Origin: Vibrio campbellii CAIM 519 = NBRC 15631 = ATCC 25920
GTDB taxonomy: Bacteria; Pseudomonadota; Gammaproteobacteria; Enterobacterales; Vibrionaceae
Reading direction: 5' to 3'
Assembly (NCBI RefSeq): GCF_002163755.1
Contig: NZ_CP015864.1
Span: forward strand, 868,001-932,000
Length of the DNA stretch: 64,000 bases
Shown in pieces: positions 52,395 to 61,276 of this stretch. How positions within the stretch are numbered: position 1 is the first letter of the stretch; every line of letters begins with the position of its first letter. Position numbers and translations under genes: made by a program. The notes beneath the pieces were generated by a model. That model was not told where the DNA came from and made no database searches. It saw only the letters and a program-made list of their open reading frames with translations.

Positions 52395-53018
52395 TTACTG
52401 ATCGACAATCAGCATCAGCTCCACTCGACGATTACATGCTTTACCACTCGCCGTTGCGTTACTACACTGCGGTACGTATTCACCAAAGCCTCGAGAGAAC
52501 ACTCTTTGGCGTGGCAAGCTAGTCGCAAGTAGCTGCTTTTCAACTTCACGCGCACGTTTCTCAGACAACGAATCATTGAAGCTCGCCGCCCCCGTGCTGT
52601 CCGCATGGCCATCAATCACCACATCGACGTCAGTGCGTCCGGCAAGATAATGCCCAAGGCTCTGTATCCAGTCTTGAGATTGCGCCGATAACCTTGCAGA
52701 GCCAGTTTGAAAATGAACTTGCTCCTTCAAACGTATCATAAGATGTTCGCCACTGATGGTTTCATGGGCGATCTGATGTCTATTTAAGAGCATCTCCAAT
52801 GACATCACGCCCTGTGACTTTTTTTCCATTGAGCTCGGTACCTGAGCAACATAACGAGGCGCAGAAGAGTATGACTTTGCATAACCCCACTCTGGATGTC
52901 TAAGCTCTGAATTAGTTCGAGGAGCGGTGTCTAACATGTTGCCGCCCGGAACCATATCTGAATTAATGCTGGTGCATCCGGCTAAGAAACCACATGCAAC
53001 TAAAAACCAATGCTTCAT
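52395..53018 (-). CDS. OmpA-like lipoprotein, peptidoglycan-binding
   Basis: 207 residues. Signal with lipobox LVACGFLAGCTS (Cys15), a linker of about 90 residues, then the OmpA C-terminal domain: FQTGSARLSAQSQDW, VVIDGHADSTGAASFNDSLS and KRAREVEKQLL, ending CNRRVELMLIV. It should tether the outer membrane to peptidoglycan. ATG 53018 is used; the upstream GTG at 53051 has no support. Convergent with the glutaredoxin gene. Confidence 0.88.
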   Translation of the reverse strand: MKHWFLVACGFLAGCTSINSDMVPGGNMLDTAPRTNSELRHPEWGYAKSYSSAPRYVAQVPSSMEKKSQGVMSLEMLLNRHQIAHETISGEHLMIRLKEQVHFQTGSARLSAQSQDWIQSLGHYLAGRTDVDVVIDGHADSTGAASFNDSLSEKRAREVEKQLLATSLPRQRVFSRGFGEYVPQCSNATASGKACNRRVELMLIVDQ

Positions 53019-53367
53019 ACCGTTACCAACGTAGAATGAATTCTTGTTCACTGTGTCGGCTTAAATTGCCCAAACTTTAGTGCCCATTGCTATTTATCTT
53101 CATTTAGCAAGCACCTATCGTGCCAAAGATCCCATATGCACCTTCATTTTTCTAATTCTGCGGCTTTCGGTGAATGACTGCTCTCCTTTGAAGTGGACGA
53201 GATTCGTCTTTTTCAAGCATCAGCACCTTTATTTTCTGCGTCATTGCTCTGTTTTGTCTAAACTTTCTTCGATTATCTCACTTTAGTGTAACAAGCCGTA
53301 TTAATGGTTTTCGTCGATACCGTTAACCGATAAACTAGCAATAATTCTACTATTTAGAGCTTTACCC
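53019..53367. other. Divergent intergenic region
   Basis: About 350 bp between the OmpA-like lipoprotein gene and the DsbA-like gene. It must hold both promoters. No convincing operators, repeats or small genes were recognised. Confidence 0.4.
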
Positions 53368-54000
53368 ATGTTTAAAACTATTTCTAAAGGTGCAGCACTT
53401 TTTGCCGCAGTATTTGCCCTAACGGCTTGTGATAACGGCAATAGTCAGCCACAACAAGGCAAACAATACGAAGTGTTGCCAGTCTCTCTTGCAGAGTACA
53501 ACCTGGCTCCTGTTACTGAGGTGTTTTCTCTGAACTGTGGTCACTGCCGTACCATGGAACAATTTGTGCCAAAAATCGAATCTTTGACAGAACAAAAAGT
53601 CGAGAAAATGCACGTAACCTTCAATGAGAGTGCACAAATCAGCGCAATCATTTTCTACACAGCAGCAATGCAGGTGAACGGTACGCCTGACAAAGCGTTT
53701 ATGGAAGAACTATTCGCGGCGGTTCAAATGGGAGCAGAAGCGACTGCTGATGAGCGTCAAGCAGCGGTAGAGAAAGCATTCGAGTCTCGTAATCTAGTGA
53801 GCCCTTATCAACTAGACGATGCTCAACAAGCAAAACTGTTTGAATACATCACTAAAACAGAGCAGATCACGACTCGTGGTCAAATCAACTCAGTGCCTGC
53901 CTTCATCGTAAACGGTAAGTACCAAGTGATCACAGGTGGTCATGAAACCGTTGAAGCAATGGCAGACACCATCAACTATCTGCTAAAACAACCAAAATAA
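53368..54000 (+). CDS. DsbA-family thiol:disulfide oxidoreductase, predicted lipoprotein
   Basis: 210 residues. Signal with lipobox VFALTACDNG (Cys21), then a DsbA-like thioredoxin fold with active site CGHC (in LNCGHCRTME), a helical insert and a cis-Pro loop SVPAFIVNGKY. It would oxidise periplasmic proteins or act as a specialised disulfide carrier; it is shorter and more divergent than housekeeping DsbA (CPHC). It lies 14 nt before an FKBP gene, forming a two-gene periplasmic folding unit. Confidence 0.87.
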   Translation: MFKTISKGAALFAAVFALTACDNGNSQPQQGKQYEVLPVSLAEYNLAPVTEVFSLNCGHCRTMEQFVPKIESLTEQKVEKMHVTFNESAQISAIIFYTAAMQVNGTPDKAFMEELFAAVQMGAEATADERQAAVEKAFESRNLVSPYQLDDAQQAKLFEYITKTEQITTRGQINSVPAFIVNGKYQVITGGHETVEAMADTINYLLKQPK

Positions 54001-54014
54001 GACAAGGAGCTATT

Positions 54015-54488
54015 GTGTCTAAATTTCTGTTTCCTCTTATTATTTTTGTCCTAGCGGCATTCTTTATCTACCGTACTTGGACGAACCACAAAGTGGCAGA
54101 CGAAAACTTTTCGAAGGGTCAAGAATTTCTGCTAGAAAATAGCAAGAAAGAAGGCGTGATTACCACTGAGAGCGGCCTGCAATACCTTGTACTTGAAAAA
54201 GGTACTGGTGACGTTCACCCAGCTGCAAACAGCAAAGTGAAAGTGCACTACCACGGCACACTGATCGACGGTACGGTTTTCGATAGCTCTGTAGAGCGCG
54301 GCGAGCCAATCACGTTCGGTCTAAACCAAGTAATCAAAGGCTGGCAAGAAGGCCTGCAGTACATGGTTGTCGGTGAGAAGATTCGCCTATTCGTACCAAG
54401 CACACTTGGCTACGGTAAAAATGGTACTGGCCCTATCCCACCAGCAAGCGTACTGATATTTGACGTTGAGCTATTGGACATCCAATAA
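54015..54488 (+). CDS. FKBP-type peptidyl-prolyl cis-trans isomerase, membrane anchored
   Basis: 157 residues: N-terminal transmembrane helix (about 3-20) then an FKBP domain with VKVHYHGTLIDGTVFDSS, ERGEPITFGLNQVIKGWQ, and GYGKNGTGPIPPASVLIFD. It should catalyse proline isomerisation in the periplasm, likely paired with the upstream DsbA-like protein. GTG start at 54015 preceded by AAGGAG. Confidence 0.92.
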   Translation: MSKFLFPLIIFVLAAFFIYRTWTNHKVADENFSKGQEFLLENSKKEGVITTESGLQYLVLEKGTGDVHPAANSKVKVHYHGTLIDGTVFDSSVERGEPITFGLNQVIKGWQEGLQYMVVGEKIRLFVPSTLGYGKNGTGPIPPASVLIFDVELLDIQ

Positions 54489-54510
54489 TCCTCAGCAAAA
54501 ATAAAGAAAA

Positions 54511-54538
54511 ACGCCGCATCAGTTGCGGCGTTTTTTTA
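54511..54538. terminator. Terminator between convergent genes
   Basis: ACGCCGCA / TGCGGCGT stem with a T-run. Confidence 0.9.
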
Positions 54539-54565
54539 TTGGGTATGATTTTCTGGCCCGAAGTA

Positions 54566-55168
54566 TTACGCTTTCGGATAAAACACTAACTTATTCTCTT
54601 CTACCATCACACAATCCATACCGGCGGCGTGCGCAGCTTTCTTGCCTAACTCGGTATCTTCAAACACCACACAATCTTGTGCGCTCAAACCAAGTTGTTC
54701 TGCAGCCATAAGAAACGTGTCTGGGAATGGTTTGTGGTTTTCAACGTCAGTAGCCGTAACCACAGCATTCAGCTTTTTCAGGATACCTGCTTTTGCTAGT
54801 AGACGCAGTGCGCTGTCGCGCTGGCTACCTGTGCCCACGGCAATCTTCTTGCTGCCAAGATACTTATCCAAAACGGTATTAGTGCATGAGATAACTTCAC
54901 CGTGTTGCTCCATCTCAGAAAACGTGTCCATTTTGAAGCGAGAAACGGTTTTTGGGTCGAGAGACAAACCATGCTGACGATTTACTTCACCAACAATTTT
55001 GAAGCTTGGCATGCCACCTAAGCTGTGTAACCACTCTTGGTTGAAAGGGAAGTCGAAACGATCCGCCGTTGCTTGCCACGCCGCCAAATGCGCAGGCATG
55101 GTATCAATCAAGGTACCGTCCATGTCGAAAATTAACCCTTTATAGGGGCTTAAATCTATTGTGTTCAT
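54566..55168 (-). CDS. yqaB: HAD-IA sugar-phosphate phosphatase, YqaB-like
   Basis: 200 residues. GLIFDMDGTLIDTMPAHL (motif I), AVGTGSQRDSALRLLAKAG (motif II), VENHKPFPDTFLMAAEQLG (motif III) and CVVFEDTELGKKAAHAAGMD (motif IV) follow E. coli YqaB closely. YqaB hydrolyses fructose 1-phosphate and related sugar phosphates. Monocistronic, divergent from arfB. Confidence 0.9.
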   Translation of the reverse strand: MNTIDLSPYKGLIFDMDGTLIDTMPAHLAAWQATADRFDFPFNQEWLHSLGGMPSFKIVGEVNRQHGLSLDPKTVSRFKMDTFSEMEQHGEVISCTNTVLDKYLGSKKIAVGTGSQRDSALRLLAKAGILKKLNAVVTATDVENHKPFPDTFLMAAEQLGLSAQDCVVFEDTELGKKAAHAAGMDCVMVEENKLVFYPKA

Positions 55169-55244
55169 GTCAATTCTTCTATTTGTACATCTCTGATGGT
55201 AATTTATCAGCCATCATCCCATTCCTTATTGGCATTTAGTTATC

Positions 55245-55658
55245 ATGCTCAAAATTTCGAACTCCGTCACAATTCAAGATTGGGAAATCCAATTATTGCC
55301 TATCCGGGCTCAAGGAAATGGTGGGCAGAACGTTAATAAGGTATCGTCCGCGATACATTTGCGCTTTGACGTACGTCATTCCACACTGCCGGAATTCTAT
55401 AAAGAGCGACTTCTCGCCCTTTCAGACAGCCGGATATCCAAAGATGGCGTGATCATCATTAAAGCGCAACAGTTTCGGACACAAGAGCAGAACAAAGAAG
55501 ACGCACTAAATCGATTACAAGCGTTAATACAATCTGCAAGCCGACAAGAAAAGAAGCGTATTAAAACCAAACCAACTCGCGCTTCGCAACGTCGCAGACT
55601 TGATAGTAAAAACAAGCAAGCGACAAAAAAACAGCAACGCCAGAAAGTGCTGTACTAG
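55245..55658 (+). CDS. arfB: Peptidyl-tRNA hydrolase ArfB (YaeJ)
   Basis: 137 residues with the release-factor GGQ motif at 26-28 (RAQGNGGQNVNKVSSA) and a long basic C-terminal tail rich in Lys/Arg (KKRIKTKPTRASQRRRLDSK) that inserts in the mRNA channel of stalled ribosomes. It rescues ribosomes without tmRNA. It is only about 5 kb from arfA, so both backup rescue systems lie in this window. Confidence 0.95.
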   Translation: MLKISNSVTIQDWEIQLLPIRAQGNGGQNVNKVSSAIHLRFDVRHSTLPEFYKERLLALSDSRISKDGVIIIKAQQFRTQEQNKEDALNRLQALIQSASRQEKKRIKTKPTRASQRRRLDSKNKQATKKQQRQKVLY

Positions 55659-55729
55659 CAAACGTCAGAGCTAGCCATTGGGAGCCTTGTTGGGTTCCTT
55701 ACTTTAGTCAACTATTCAGGACAAACTCT

Positions 55730-57499
55730 ATGACTATAAGGAACAAGCTCTACTCCCTTGGAGTAATTGCCATTTTAGGTATTGTGGCCCTATTGGGTAC
55801 CTCGTCACACTTCGCGAACCAAAGCCAAGAGCTCAATCACGCGATTAAATTGGTTGGCGATCTCGAAATTCGTCTCCTTAACCTACGTCGCAATGAAAAA
55901 GACTTCTTGTTACGCAGCAATATCAAATACCTCGACAAATTCAATGGAAACGTCGATAAATTTATCAGAACCGAACAAGAATTGTCTGGCATCCTAAACC
56001 GTTATGACCTCCCTTCTAGCCTCCAATTTACACAGGACTTACTTGCCTATCAAAAAGGTTTCCAGAATTTGGTTTCCGCTTACGAGCGCTATGGTTTAAA
56101 TGCCGACAGCGGTCTACTGGCAAACTTTGAACAAGCGTTGTTGGAAGCTGAACAGAATGCAAACCACCAGCAACTGATGGCGTTAACCAAGTTCGCACAA
56201 GGCGTCAAAGCCGGGAAAATGGACGACGTTCTGTTGCAAAGTTTGTATGTTCCTTCATTAATCGAGAATGCGCGCCAACTTGCTACGCAAAAGCAGACAA
56301 TTGGTGTGGCATACAACAAAGGTTTACTGGGTGACACTCGTGCCCTATCACATGCAGTTGAAGAGCAATTTAAGACCTTCTCATCTGCGTTGAGCCAAGC
56401 GGCAGAAGCTCGTGATGCGCAAAACACCATGGTGAAACAAGTCATCACTGCCGTCGTCTTCGTTGTTATCTTCGCCTTGATTCTGCAAATTTCACGCTCA
56501 ATCAATACCCGTGTTAGCAGCCTACTTGCGACGATCAAAAATATCAGCGAAAGCAACAATATGGGCTTGCGTTCAGAGTTAGCAGGCAAAGATGAATTGG
56601 CGGACATCAGCCATCACTTAAACGATCTGTTGGATAAACTTGAGCACTTGATTCACGGCACGCAAGAGAAGTCAGCACAGCTATCAGCAAGCACCGATAA
56701 TATGCATCGTGAACTAGAAGGCGTGATGGAGCAATTCCACGCTCAAGCCGATCATACTTCATCAATGGCAACCGCAGTTCAGCAAATGGTCGCCACTATT
56801 GGTGAAATCTCGGAAAGTACCTCTGTAGCAGTAGAAGGCGTTCACCAAGCCGCAAACAATGCGGAACAAGGTCGTACCGTTGTTGAAACCACAGTAACGA
56901 ATGTCGGTCAATTAACCGGTATTCTTTCGAATAGTCAGCAGTCAATCGGATCGCTTAGCGAGCACGTTGCAAAGATTGGCGGTGCAGTGAATATCATTCA
57001 AGATATTGCAGAGCAAACTAACCTACTCGCGCTAAACGCAGCCATTGAAGCAGCGCGGGCGGGCGAGCAAGGTCGTGGCTTCGCCGTGGTAGCGGATGAA
57101 GTACGCGCACTAGCCAGCCGTACTCATCAATCGACAGAAGAAATCACTCGCGTGGTATCAGACATTCAATCGCAAATGTCTATGGTGGTATCAGATATCG
57201 ATCAATGTAACGACCAAGGTCAGCAAACCCTTCAAGCATCTGAGAAGCTCGACTCAAGCCTTCAGCAGATCATTGCAGACATGCATGCAATTCAAGGTAA
57301 CTCTGAACGCATCGCTTCTGCCATCGAAGAGCAAGGCATAGTGATGAATCAAGTCAGCGACTCGATTACTGAGCTGAACGTGATTTCTGAAAACAACATG
57401 CAATCCGCACAAGAATGTCTGCATGAAGTCGATTCTGTCTCTGCTCAAGCCCATGGCATGGACGATGCAGTCGCGGAATTTAAAACCCGCAGCGCGTAA
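55730..57499 (+). CDS. Methyl-accepting chemotaxis protein with helical bimodular sensor
   Basis: 589 residues. N-terminal transmembrane helix (about 10-28), then a helical sensor starting LVGDLEIRLLNLRRNEKDFL, typical of HBM domains, a transmembrane helix near 241-258, HAMP, and the signalling tip EQTNLLALNAAIEAARAGEQ and GRGFAVVADEVRALA. It is about 77 nt downstream of arfB; co-transcription is not certain. The ligand is unknown (some HBM receptors sense organic acids). Confidence 0.92.
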   Translation: MTIRNKLYSLGVIAILGIVALLGTSSHFANQSQELNHAIKLVGDLEIRLLNLRRNEKDFLLRSNIKYLDKFNGNVDKFIRTEQELSGILNRYDLPSSLQFTQDLLAYQKGFQNLVSAYERYGLNADSGLLANFEQALLEAEQNANHQQLMALTKFAQGVKAGKMDDVLLQSLYVPSLIENARQLATQKQTIGVAYNKGLLGDTRALSHAVEEQFKTFSSALSQAAEARDAQNTMVKQVITAVVFVVIFALILQISRSINTRVSSLLATIKNISESNNMGLRSELAGKDELADISHHLNDLLDKLEHLIHGTQEKSAQLSASTDNMHRELEGVMEQFHAQADHTSSMATAVQQMVATIGEISESTSVAVEGVHQAANNAEQGRTVVETTVTNVGQLTGILSNSQQSIGSLSEHVAKIGGAVNIIQDIAEQTNLLALNAAIEAARAGEQGRGFAVVADEVRALASRTHQSTEEITRVVSDIQSQMSMVVSDIDQCNDQGQQTLQASEKLDSSLQQIIADMHAIQGNSERIASAIEEQGIVMNQVSDSITELNVISENNMQSAQECLHEVDSVSAQAHGMDDAVAEFKTRSA

Positions 57500-57536
57500 G
57501 CCAAGTTCGCATATTCAGATTTAAATTAATACCATC

Positions 57537-57570
57537 AAAAAGCCCGAGCATTCTCATGCTTTGGGCTTTT
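57537..57570 (+). terminator. Terminator of the chemoreceptor gene
   Basis: AAAAAGCCC...GGGCTTTT with an inner CAT/ATG pairing. Confidence 0.75.
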
Positions 57571-57574
57571 CTAT

Positions 57575-57913
57575 TTAAGGTAGCTCAGCGCTTATTCGTT
57601 ATCCAGAGGAACAGTTCAGAGCTTTTTCCGTGGAGATCCAATACTGCATCAGCGCTCGCTTCTGCTTGAATGGTACGTGGGAGTTCTACCAAACATGGTG
57701 ACCAGCAGGATAAAATTATTGCGATCATGTATACGAATCACGCGGAAAATCACTGTGATTTTGTGGTGAAAACATACCGATAAATTAGACATTAATTCAT
57801 CAGCTTCACGTAAAAATCGACACTTCATAATTACCGTGAGTGTTTTGACTATTTTTTTAAACTGAATGCGTTATCATGCAGACAATTCAAAGCTTTCGAC
57901 CGAGAGGATGAGT
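57575..57913. other. Intergenic region before the deaminase gene
   Basis: About 340 bp. It holds a possible -35 (TTGACT at 57845), but no -10 at standard spacing is clear. No gene or repeat is supported here. Confidence 0.35.
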
Positions 57914-58372
57914 ATGATTTCTAAATGGGAGAAACGGTTCTACCAGATGGCTGAACTTGTTGCGTCATGGAGTAAAGATCCATCCACACAAGTTGGCGCG
58001 GTAATCACCAAAAATAACCGTATTGTTTCTGTTGGCTTCAACGGCTACCCACACGGCGTATCTGACAGCGTTGATACAGATGAACGTGAACTGAAATACC
58101 TAAAAACGCTTCACGCAGAAGAGAACGCAATTTTGTTTTCGAAGCGTGACTTAGATGGTTGTGATATTTGGGTAACCCACTTCCCTTGCCCGAACTGTGC
58201 AGCAAAAATCATTCAAACAGGGATTGCACGTGTAAGCTGCCCTGAACAATCTGAAGATTTCTTATCTCGCTGGGGCGACAAGATTAAAGTGAGCCAAGAC
58301 ATGTTCGACCAAGCGGGTGTTGAAGTGAACTGGCTACCAATCAACGAGATCGAAGAGAAAAGCGTTCGTTAA
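57914..58372 (+). CDS. Deoxycytidylate deaminase-family protein (ComE-like)
   Basis: 152 residues. The zinc site is visible as HAEENAIL (His, catalytic Glu) and PCPNCAAKI (two Cys), with SKDPSTQVGAVI and GFNGYPHGVSDS, which fit dCMP deaminase-like enzymes. It should deaminate dCMP or a related nucleotide. ATG 57914 is preceded by GAGAGGA at 6 nt; an ATG two codons earlier sits on top of that box. Its own terminator follows. Confidence 0.9.
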   Translation: MISKWEKRFYQMAELVASWSKDPSTQVGAVITKNNRIVSVGFNGYPHGVSDSVDTDERELKYLKTLHAEENAILFSKRDLDGCDIWVTHFPCPNCAAKIIQTGIARVSCPEQSEDFLSRWGDKIKVSQDMFDQAGVEVNWLPINEIEEKSVR

Positions 58373-58432
58373 GACGTTACTCAGCTTTTGTGTAAATGTT
58401 CAGACAATCTAAACGTTTGCCAAAACCAACCA

Positions 58433-58460
58433 AAAAGCCCAGACAGACGTCTGGGCTTTT
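58433..58460. terminator. Terminator between convergent genes
   Basis: AAAAGCCCAGAC / GTCTGGGCTTTT stem with a 4-nt loop and a following T-run. Confidence 0.9.
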
Positions 58461-58495
58461 GTTTTTCTTGTGGTGAGGTTAATTAATTAGCGCGA

Positions 58496-59725
58496 TTAAC
58501 CGTGCTTCTTGGCCGTTAGCTCAGCAATCTTAACGATCACTTGAACAGACTTCTCCATCATCTCTATGGAGATAAATTCATGGATAACGTGGAAGTTGTA
58601 GCCACCTGTGAAGATGTTCGGACAAGGCAAGCCCATAAACGACAAACGGGCACCGTCTGTACCACCACGAATTGGCTTAATAAGAGGCTCAACATCGCAC
58701 ACTTCCATCGCTTGTTTCGCCAAATCGATAATATGTGGATATGGTTCAACCATTTCACGCATATTGTAATAGCTGTCAGTGAGCTTCAACTCAACCGAAC
58801 CGTGCTTCAAGCCTGCGTTCATATCATCGACTAGCTTCTGCATATAGGCTTTGCGATTTTCCAGACCTTCGCGGTCAAAGTCACGAATGATGTAGCCTAA
58901 CTCACTACGAGCCACACCAAGTTCACCAGATTTTAGGTGGAAGAAGCCTTCGTAGCCTTCTGTAGTTTCTGGCGTTTGATCTTCTGGCATCTGCACTTGG
59001 AATTTAGCCGCCAAGTTCATCGCATTAACCAGTTTGCCTTTCGCAGTGCCTGGATGAACGCTCACGCCATGGAAAGTGACATCCGCACTGGTTGCATTGA
59101 AGTTTTCGTATTCCAGCTCGCCTTGAGGGCCACCATCGATGGTGTACGCCCATTCCGCGCCGAACTTCTCAACATCAAACAAGTCAGCACCGCGACCAAT
59201 TTCTTCGTCGGGAGTAAAACCAATACAGATGTCACCATGTGGGATTTCTGGGTTTTCAATCAACATAGCTACCGCAGAAAGAATCTCTGCAATGCCCGCT
59301 TTGTTGTCAGCGCCAAGAAGCGTTGTGCCATCTGTGGTAATAAGGTTGTGGCCATGAAGCTCGTGCAAATCAGGATACTGCACCGGAGAAAGCACTTCAT
59401 CACCTAGACCAAGTGCGATATCGCCACCTTGGTAGTCTTCAATAAACTGTGGGTTTACGTTCTTACCTGAAGCATCAGGAGCCGTGTCCATGTGTGCGAT
59501 AAAACCAATTGCTGGCACATCATAATCAACGTTAGATGGCAGCTTAGCCATTAGGTAGCCATTGTCACTCAAGGTCACATTGCTTAAACCAAGTTCAATC
59601 ATTTCTTTTTTAAGCTGCTGAGCAAATACAAGTTGCCCGCCGCTGCTTGGGCAAGCTGTTTCGTGGGGATTAGATTGAGTATCGAACGTGACGTAGCGAA
59701 GAAATCTTTCAACTAAATGCTTCAT
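58496..59725 (-). CDS. pepT: Peptidase T (tripeptide aminopeptidase)
   Basis: 409 residues, the usual length. Zn ligands and catalytic residues are in HMDTAPDASG, LGADNKAGIAEIL, PDEEIGRGADLFD, and the C-terminal FHVIHEF. It removes the N-terminal residue of tripeptides in the cytoplasm; in enterobacteria it is FNR-induced, but no FNR box was checked here. Start ATG 59725 (MKHLVERFLRYVTFDTQ) matches E. coli PepT; the frame opens four codons earlier. Confidence 0.95.
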   Translation of the reverse strand: MKHLVERFLRYVTFDTQSNPHETACPSSGGQLVFAQQLKKEMIELGLSNVTLSDNGYLMAKLPSNVDYDVPAIGFIAHMDTAPDASGKNVNPQFIEDYQGGDIALGLGDEVLSPVQYPDLHELHGHNLITTDGTTLLGADNKAGIAEILSAVAMLIENPEIPHGDICIGFTPDEEIGRGADLFDVEKFGAEWAYTIDGGPQGELEYENFNATSADVTFHGVSVHPGTAKGKLVNAMNLAAKFQVQMPEDQTPETTEGYEGFFHLKSGELGVARSELGYIIRDFDREGLENRKAYMQKLVDDMNAGLKHGSVELKLTDSYYNMREMVEPYPHIIDLAKQAMEVCDVEPLIKPIRGGTDGARLSFMGLPCPNIFTGGYNFHVIHEFISIEMMEKSVQVIVKIAELTAKKHG

Positions 59726-59917
59726 AATTATTCTCATTGTTTTGAGCGAAGGATGCCACGCACAGGGATGTAAGGTGTGCGAGGATCCTATCCAACATGG
59801 TTCGACAAGTCATGTTACGCTCGTGCCACAATAAGAATTTGCTTTGAATCAGTTTTTCATTAGAAAGTGCTGACAGGCTCCATCAGCACTCACATTAAGA
59901 GGTTGTTTTATAGAGAA

Positions 59918-60778
59918 TTAATTCAATAAGTCTTCAGCAAGCTCTCGCCATTCACGGACTTTTCCGTGGAAGTGTCGCCACTGTTTATCACTCATTGTTT
60001 GGGAAATATCTAGGGTGAATTGATCCGTTAGTGCAATATTATGATCAATATTCTTGGTTAGTTGATCACTATAATAACTTTCTGGCTCAAATAAGAGTTT
60101 CATGAATACCTGCTGGTAAACCACGCTGTTACTTTTATTTTCGAAAAGGTATTCGAGTTCTTGAATTATAGACGAGCGATAGTCACGCCATAGTGGACTA
60201 TTTATGATCACATCTTGAGAAAGCTGTTTGGCGCGTGCTTTTTGTTGTCTTGATAATTTACCAAGCCATTCCTCCATCCACTCTTCAGTACTCTCTAGGA
60301 CAACTTCTCGTAGCTCTTGTTCCGTTTTACCTGCGTATTTTTCATCCCGCTCTTTGTAACGTTCTTTTACACTATCGATAAACTCGATTTCTTGTTTGCT
60401 GTCGAGCTGCATACTCAGTGAAAACAGGTCTGGTGCCGCTTTGGAAACCAAACGTTGATAGTGGTCGCGCATTTGTTCTCGGTTCGATTGTAAGGCGCCC
60501 AACGTAACGCTGTCTTTATTAAGCGCTTCTAATTGTTTTAAGTGATCGATATATAAAGGTAATTCCTCTTCTTTATGCCAATCCGCTAATAATAATATAC
60601 GCTCTTCCAGCAACGCCTCTTGTTCTCCATCTAGGGAGACATAGTCATCTAAATATTCAATCACTACCCAATCAAGATTACTGTATAGAAATTTTTTAGC
60701 ACACCCAGCTAACACCAAAATAGATATCAAGATGCATCCATATCGAACCGCTTTATTAGATAAACTTTTTAATTTCAT
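59918..60778 (-). CDS. DUF6279-family lipoprotein
   Basis: 286 residues. Lipobox ILVLAGCAKK gives lipidated Cys26. The rest is almost all helical with the family pattern YSNLDWVVIEYLDDYVSLDG, then LLADWHKEEELPLYIDHL and WMEEWLGKLSRQQKARAK. Function unknown. ATG 60778 is preferred to the GTG immediately before it. Confidence 0.8.
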   Translation of the reverse strand: MKLKSLSNKAVRYGCILISILVLAGCAKKFLYSNLDWVVIEYLDDYVSLDGEQEALLEERILLLADWHKEEELPLYIDHLKQLEALNKDSVTLGALQSNREQMRDHYQRLVSKAAPDLFSLSMQLDSKQEIEFIDSVKERYKERDEKYAGKTEQELREVVLESTEEWMEEWLGKLSRQQKARAKQLSQDVIINSPLWRDYRSSIIQELEYLFENKSNSVVYQQVFMKLLFEPESYYSDQLTKNIDHNIALTDQFTLDISQTMSDKQWRHFHGKVREWRELAEDLLN

Positions 60779-61041
60779 CACCGATCCATATTCCCTTTTT
60801 TATTGATTAAGTTCTATACTCAATCTAAATCACTTATTATTGCGGCAAACTTTCGTCAGTCCGGCAAAGTTACATTGCCACTCTTGTAGTATATAGAGTT
60901 TGAAATTAACTTTTTTATCACAACTATTCGCAAAAAAGTGAGTTAGGGCGCAATTTTAGGCCAAATCTTGAACGATACAGCGTTCTCTAAATGGTATATA
61001 AGTTGCATCAATAGCAACTGGATAGTTTATGGAGGCGTAGC

Positions 61042-61215
61042 ATGGCTGCTGCTGAGCAACTTGATACGAGTGTAGAGTACGAAATTCGTTACTTCGAAGA
61101 GGGGAAAATCCACAGTATGAATGTCGTCGCAGAAGATAAACGCGCGGCACATCATTACTATTTGGGGTGCGGCAAACACAACAGTGACCTGTACTCAATT
61201 CGCCCAGACAAATGA
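61042..61215 (+). CDS. 57-residue conserved small protein
   Basis: ATG 61042 has a consensus GGAGG 6 nt upstream. The product starts MAAAEQLDTSVEYEIRYFE, then has EGKIHSMNVVAEDKRAAHHY, and ends SDLYSIRPDK. It has amphipathic strand-helix character and no membrane segment. A strong terminator begins 1 nt after the stop, supporting a real short transcription unit. No family recognised. Confidence 0.65.
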   Translation: MAAAEQLDTSVEYEIRYFEEGKIHSMNVVAEDKRAAHHYYLGCGKHNSDLYSIRPDK

Positions 61216-61243
61216 AAAACCGCCCTAACTCGGGCGGTTTTTT
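61216..61243 (+). terminator. Terminator of the 57-residue gene
   Basis: AACCGCCC / GGGCGGTT stem with a 6-nt loop and six Ts. Confidence 0.9.
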
Positions 61244-61276
61244 GTATCTGGCGTTTTTAGAGTGGGCGTTTAAAGG

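Noticed and set aside
53080..53286. 68-codon plus-strand frame in the OmpA-like/DsbA-like interval
   Set aside because: No ribosome-binding site, no homology; it lies in a divergent promoter region.
60956..61198. 80-codon minus-strand open frame
   Set aside because: It is antisense to the 57-residue gene at 61042-61215, which has much better start and stop signals.
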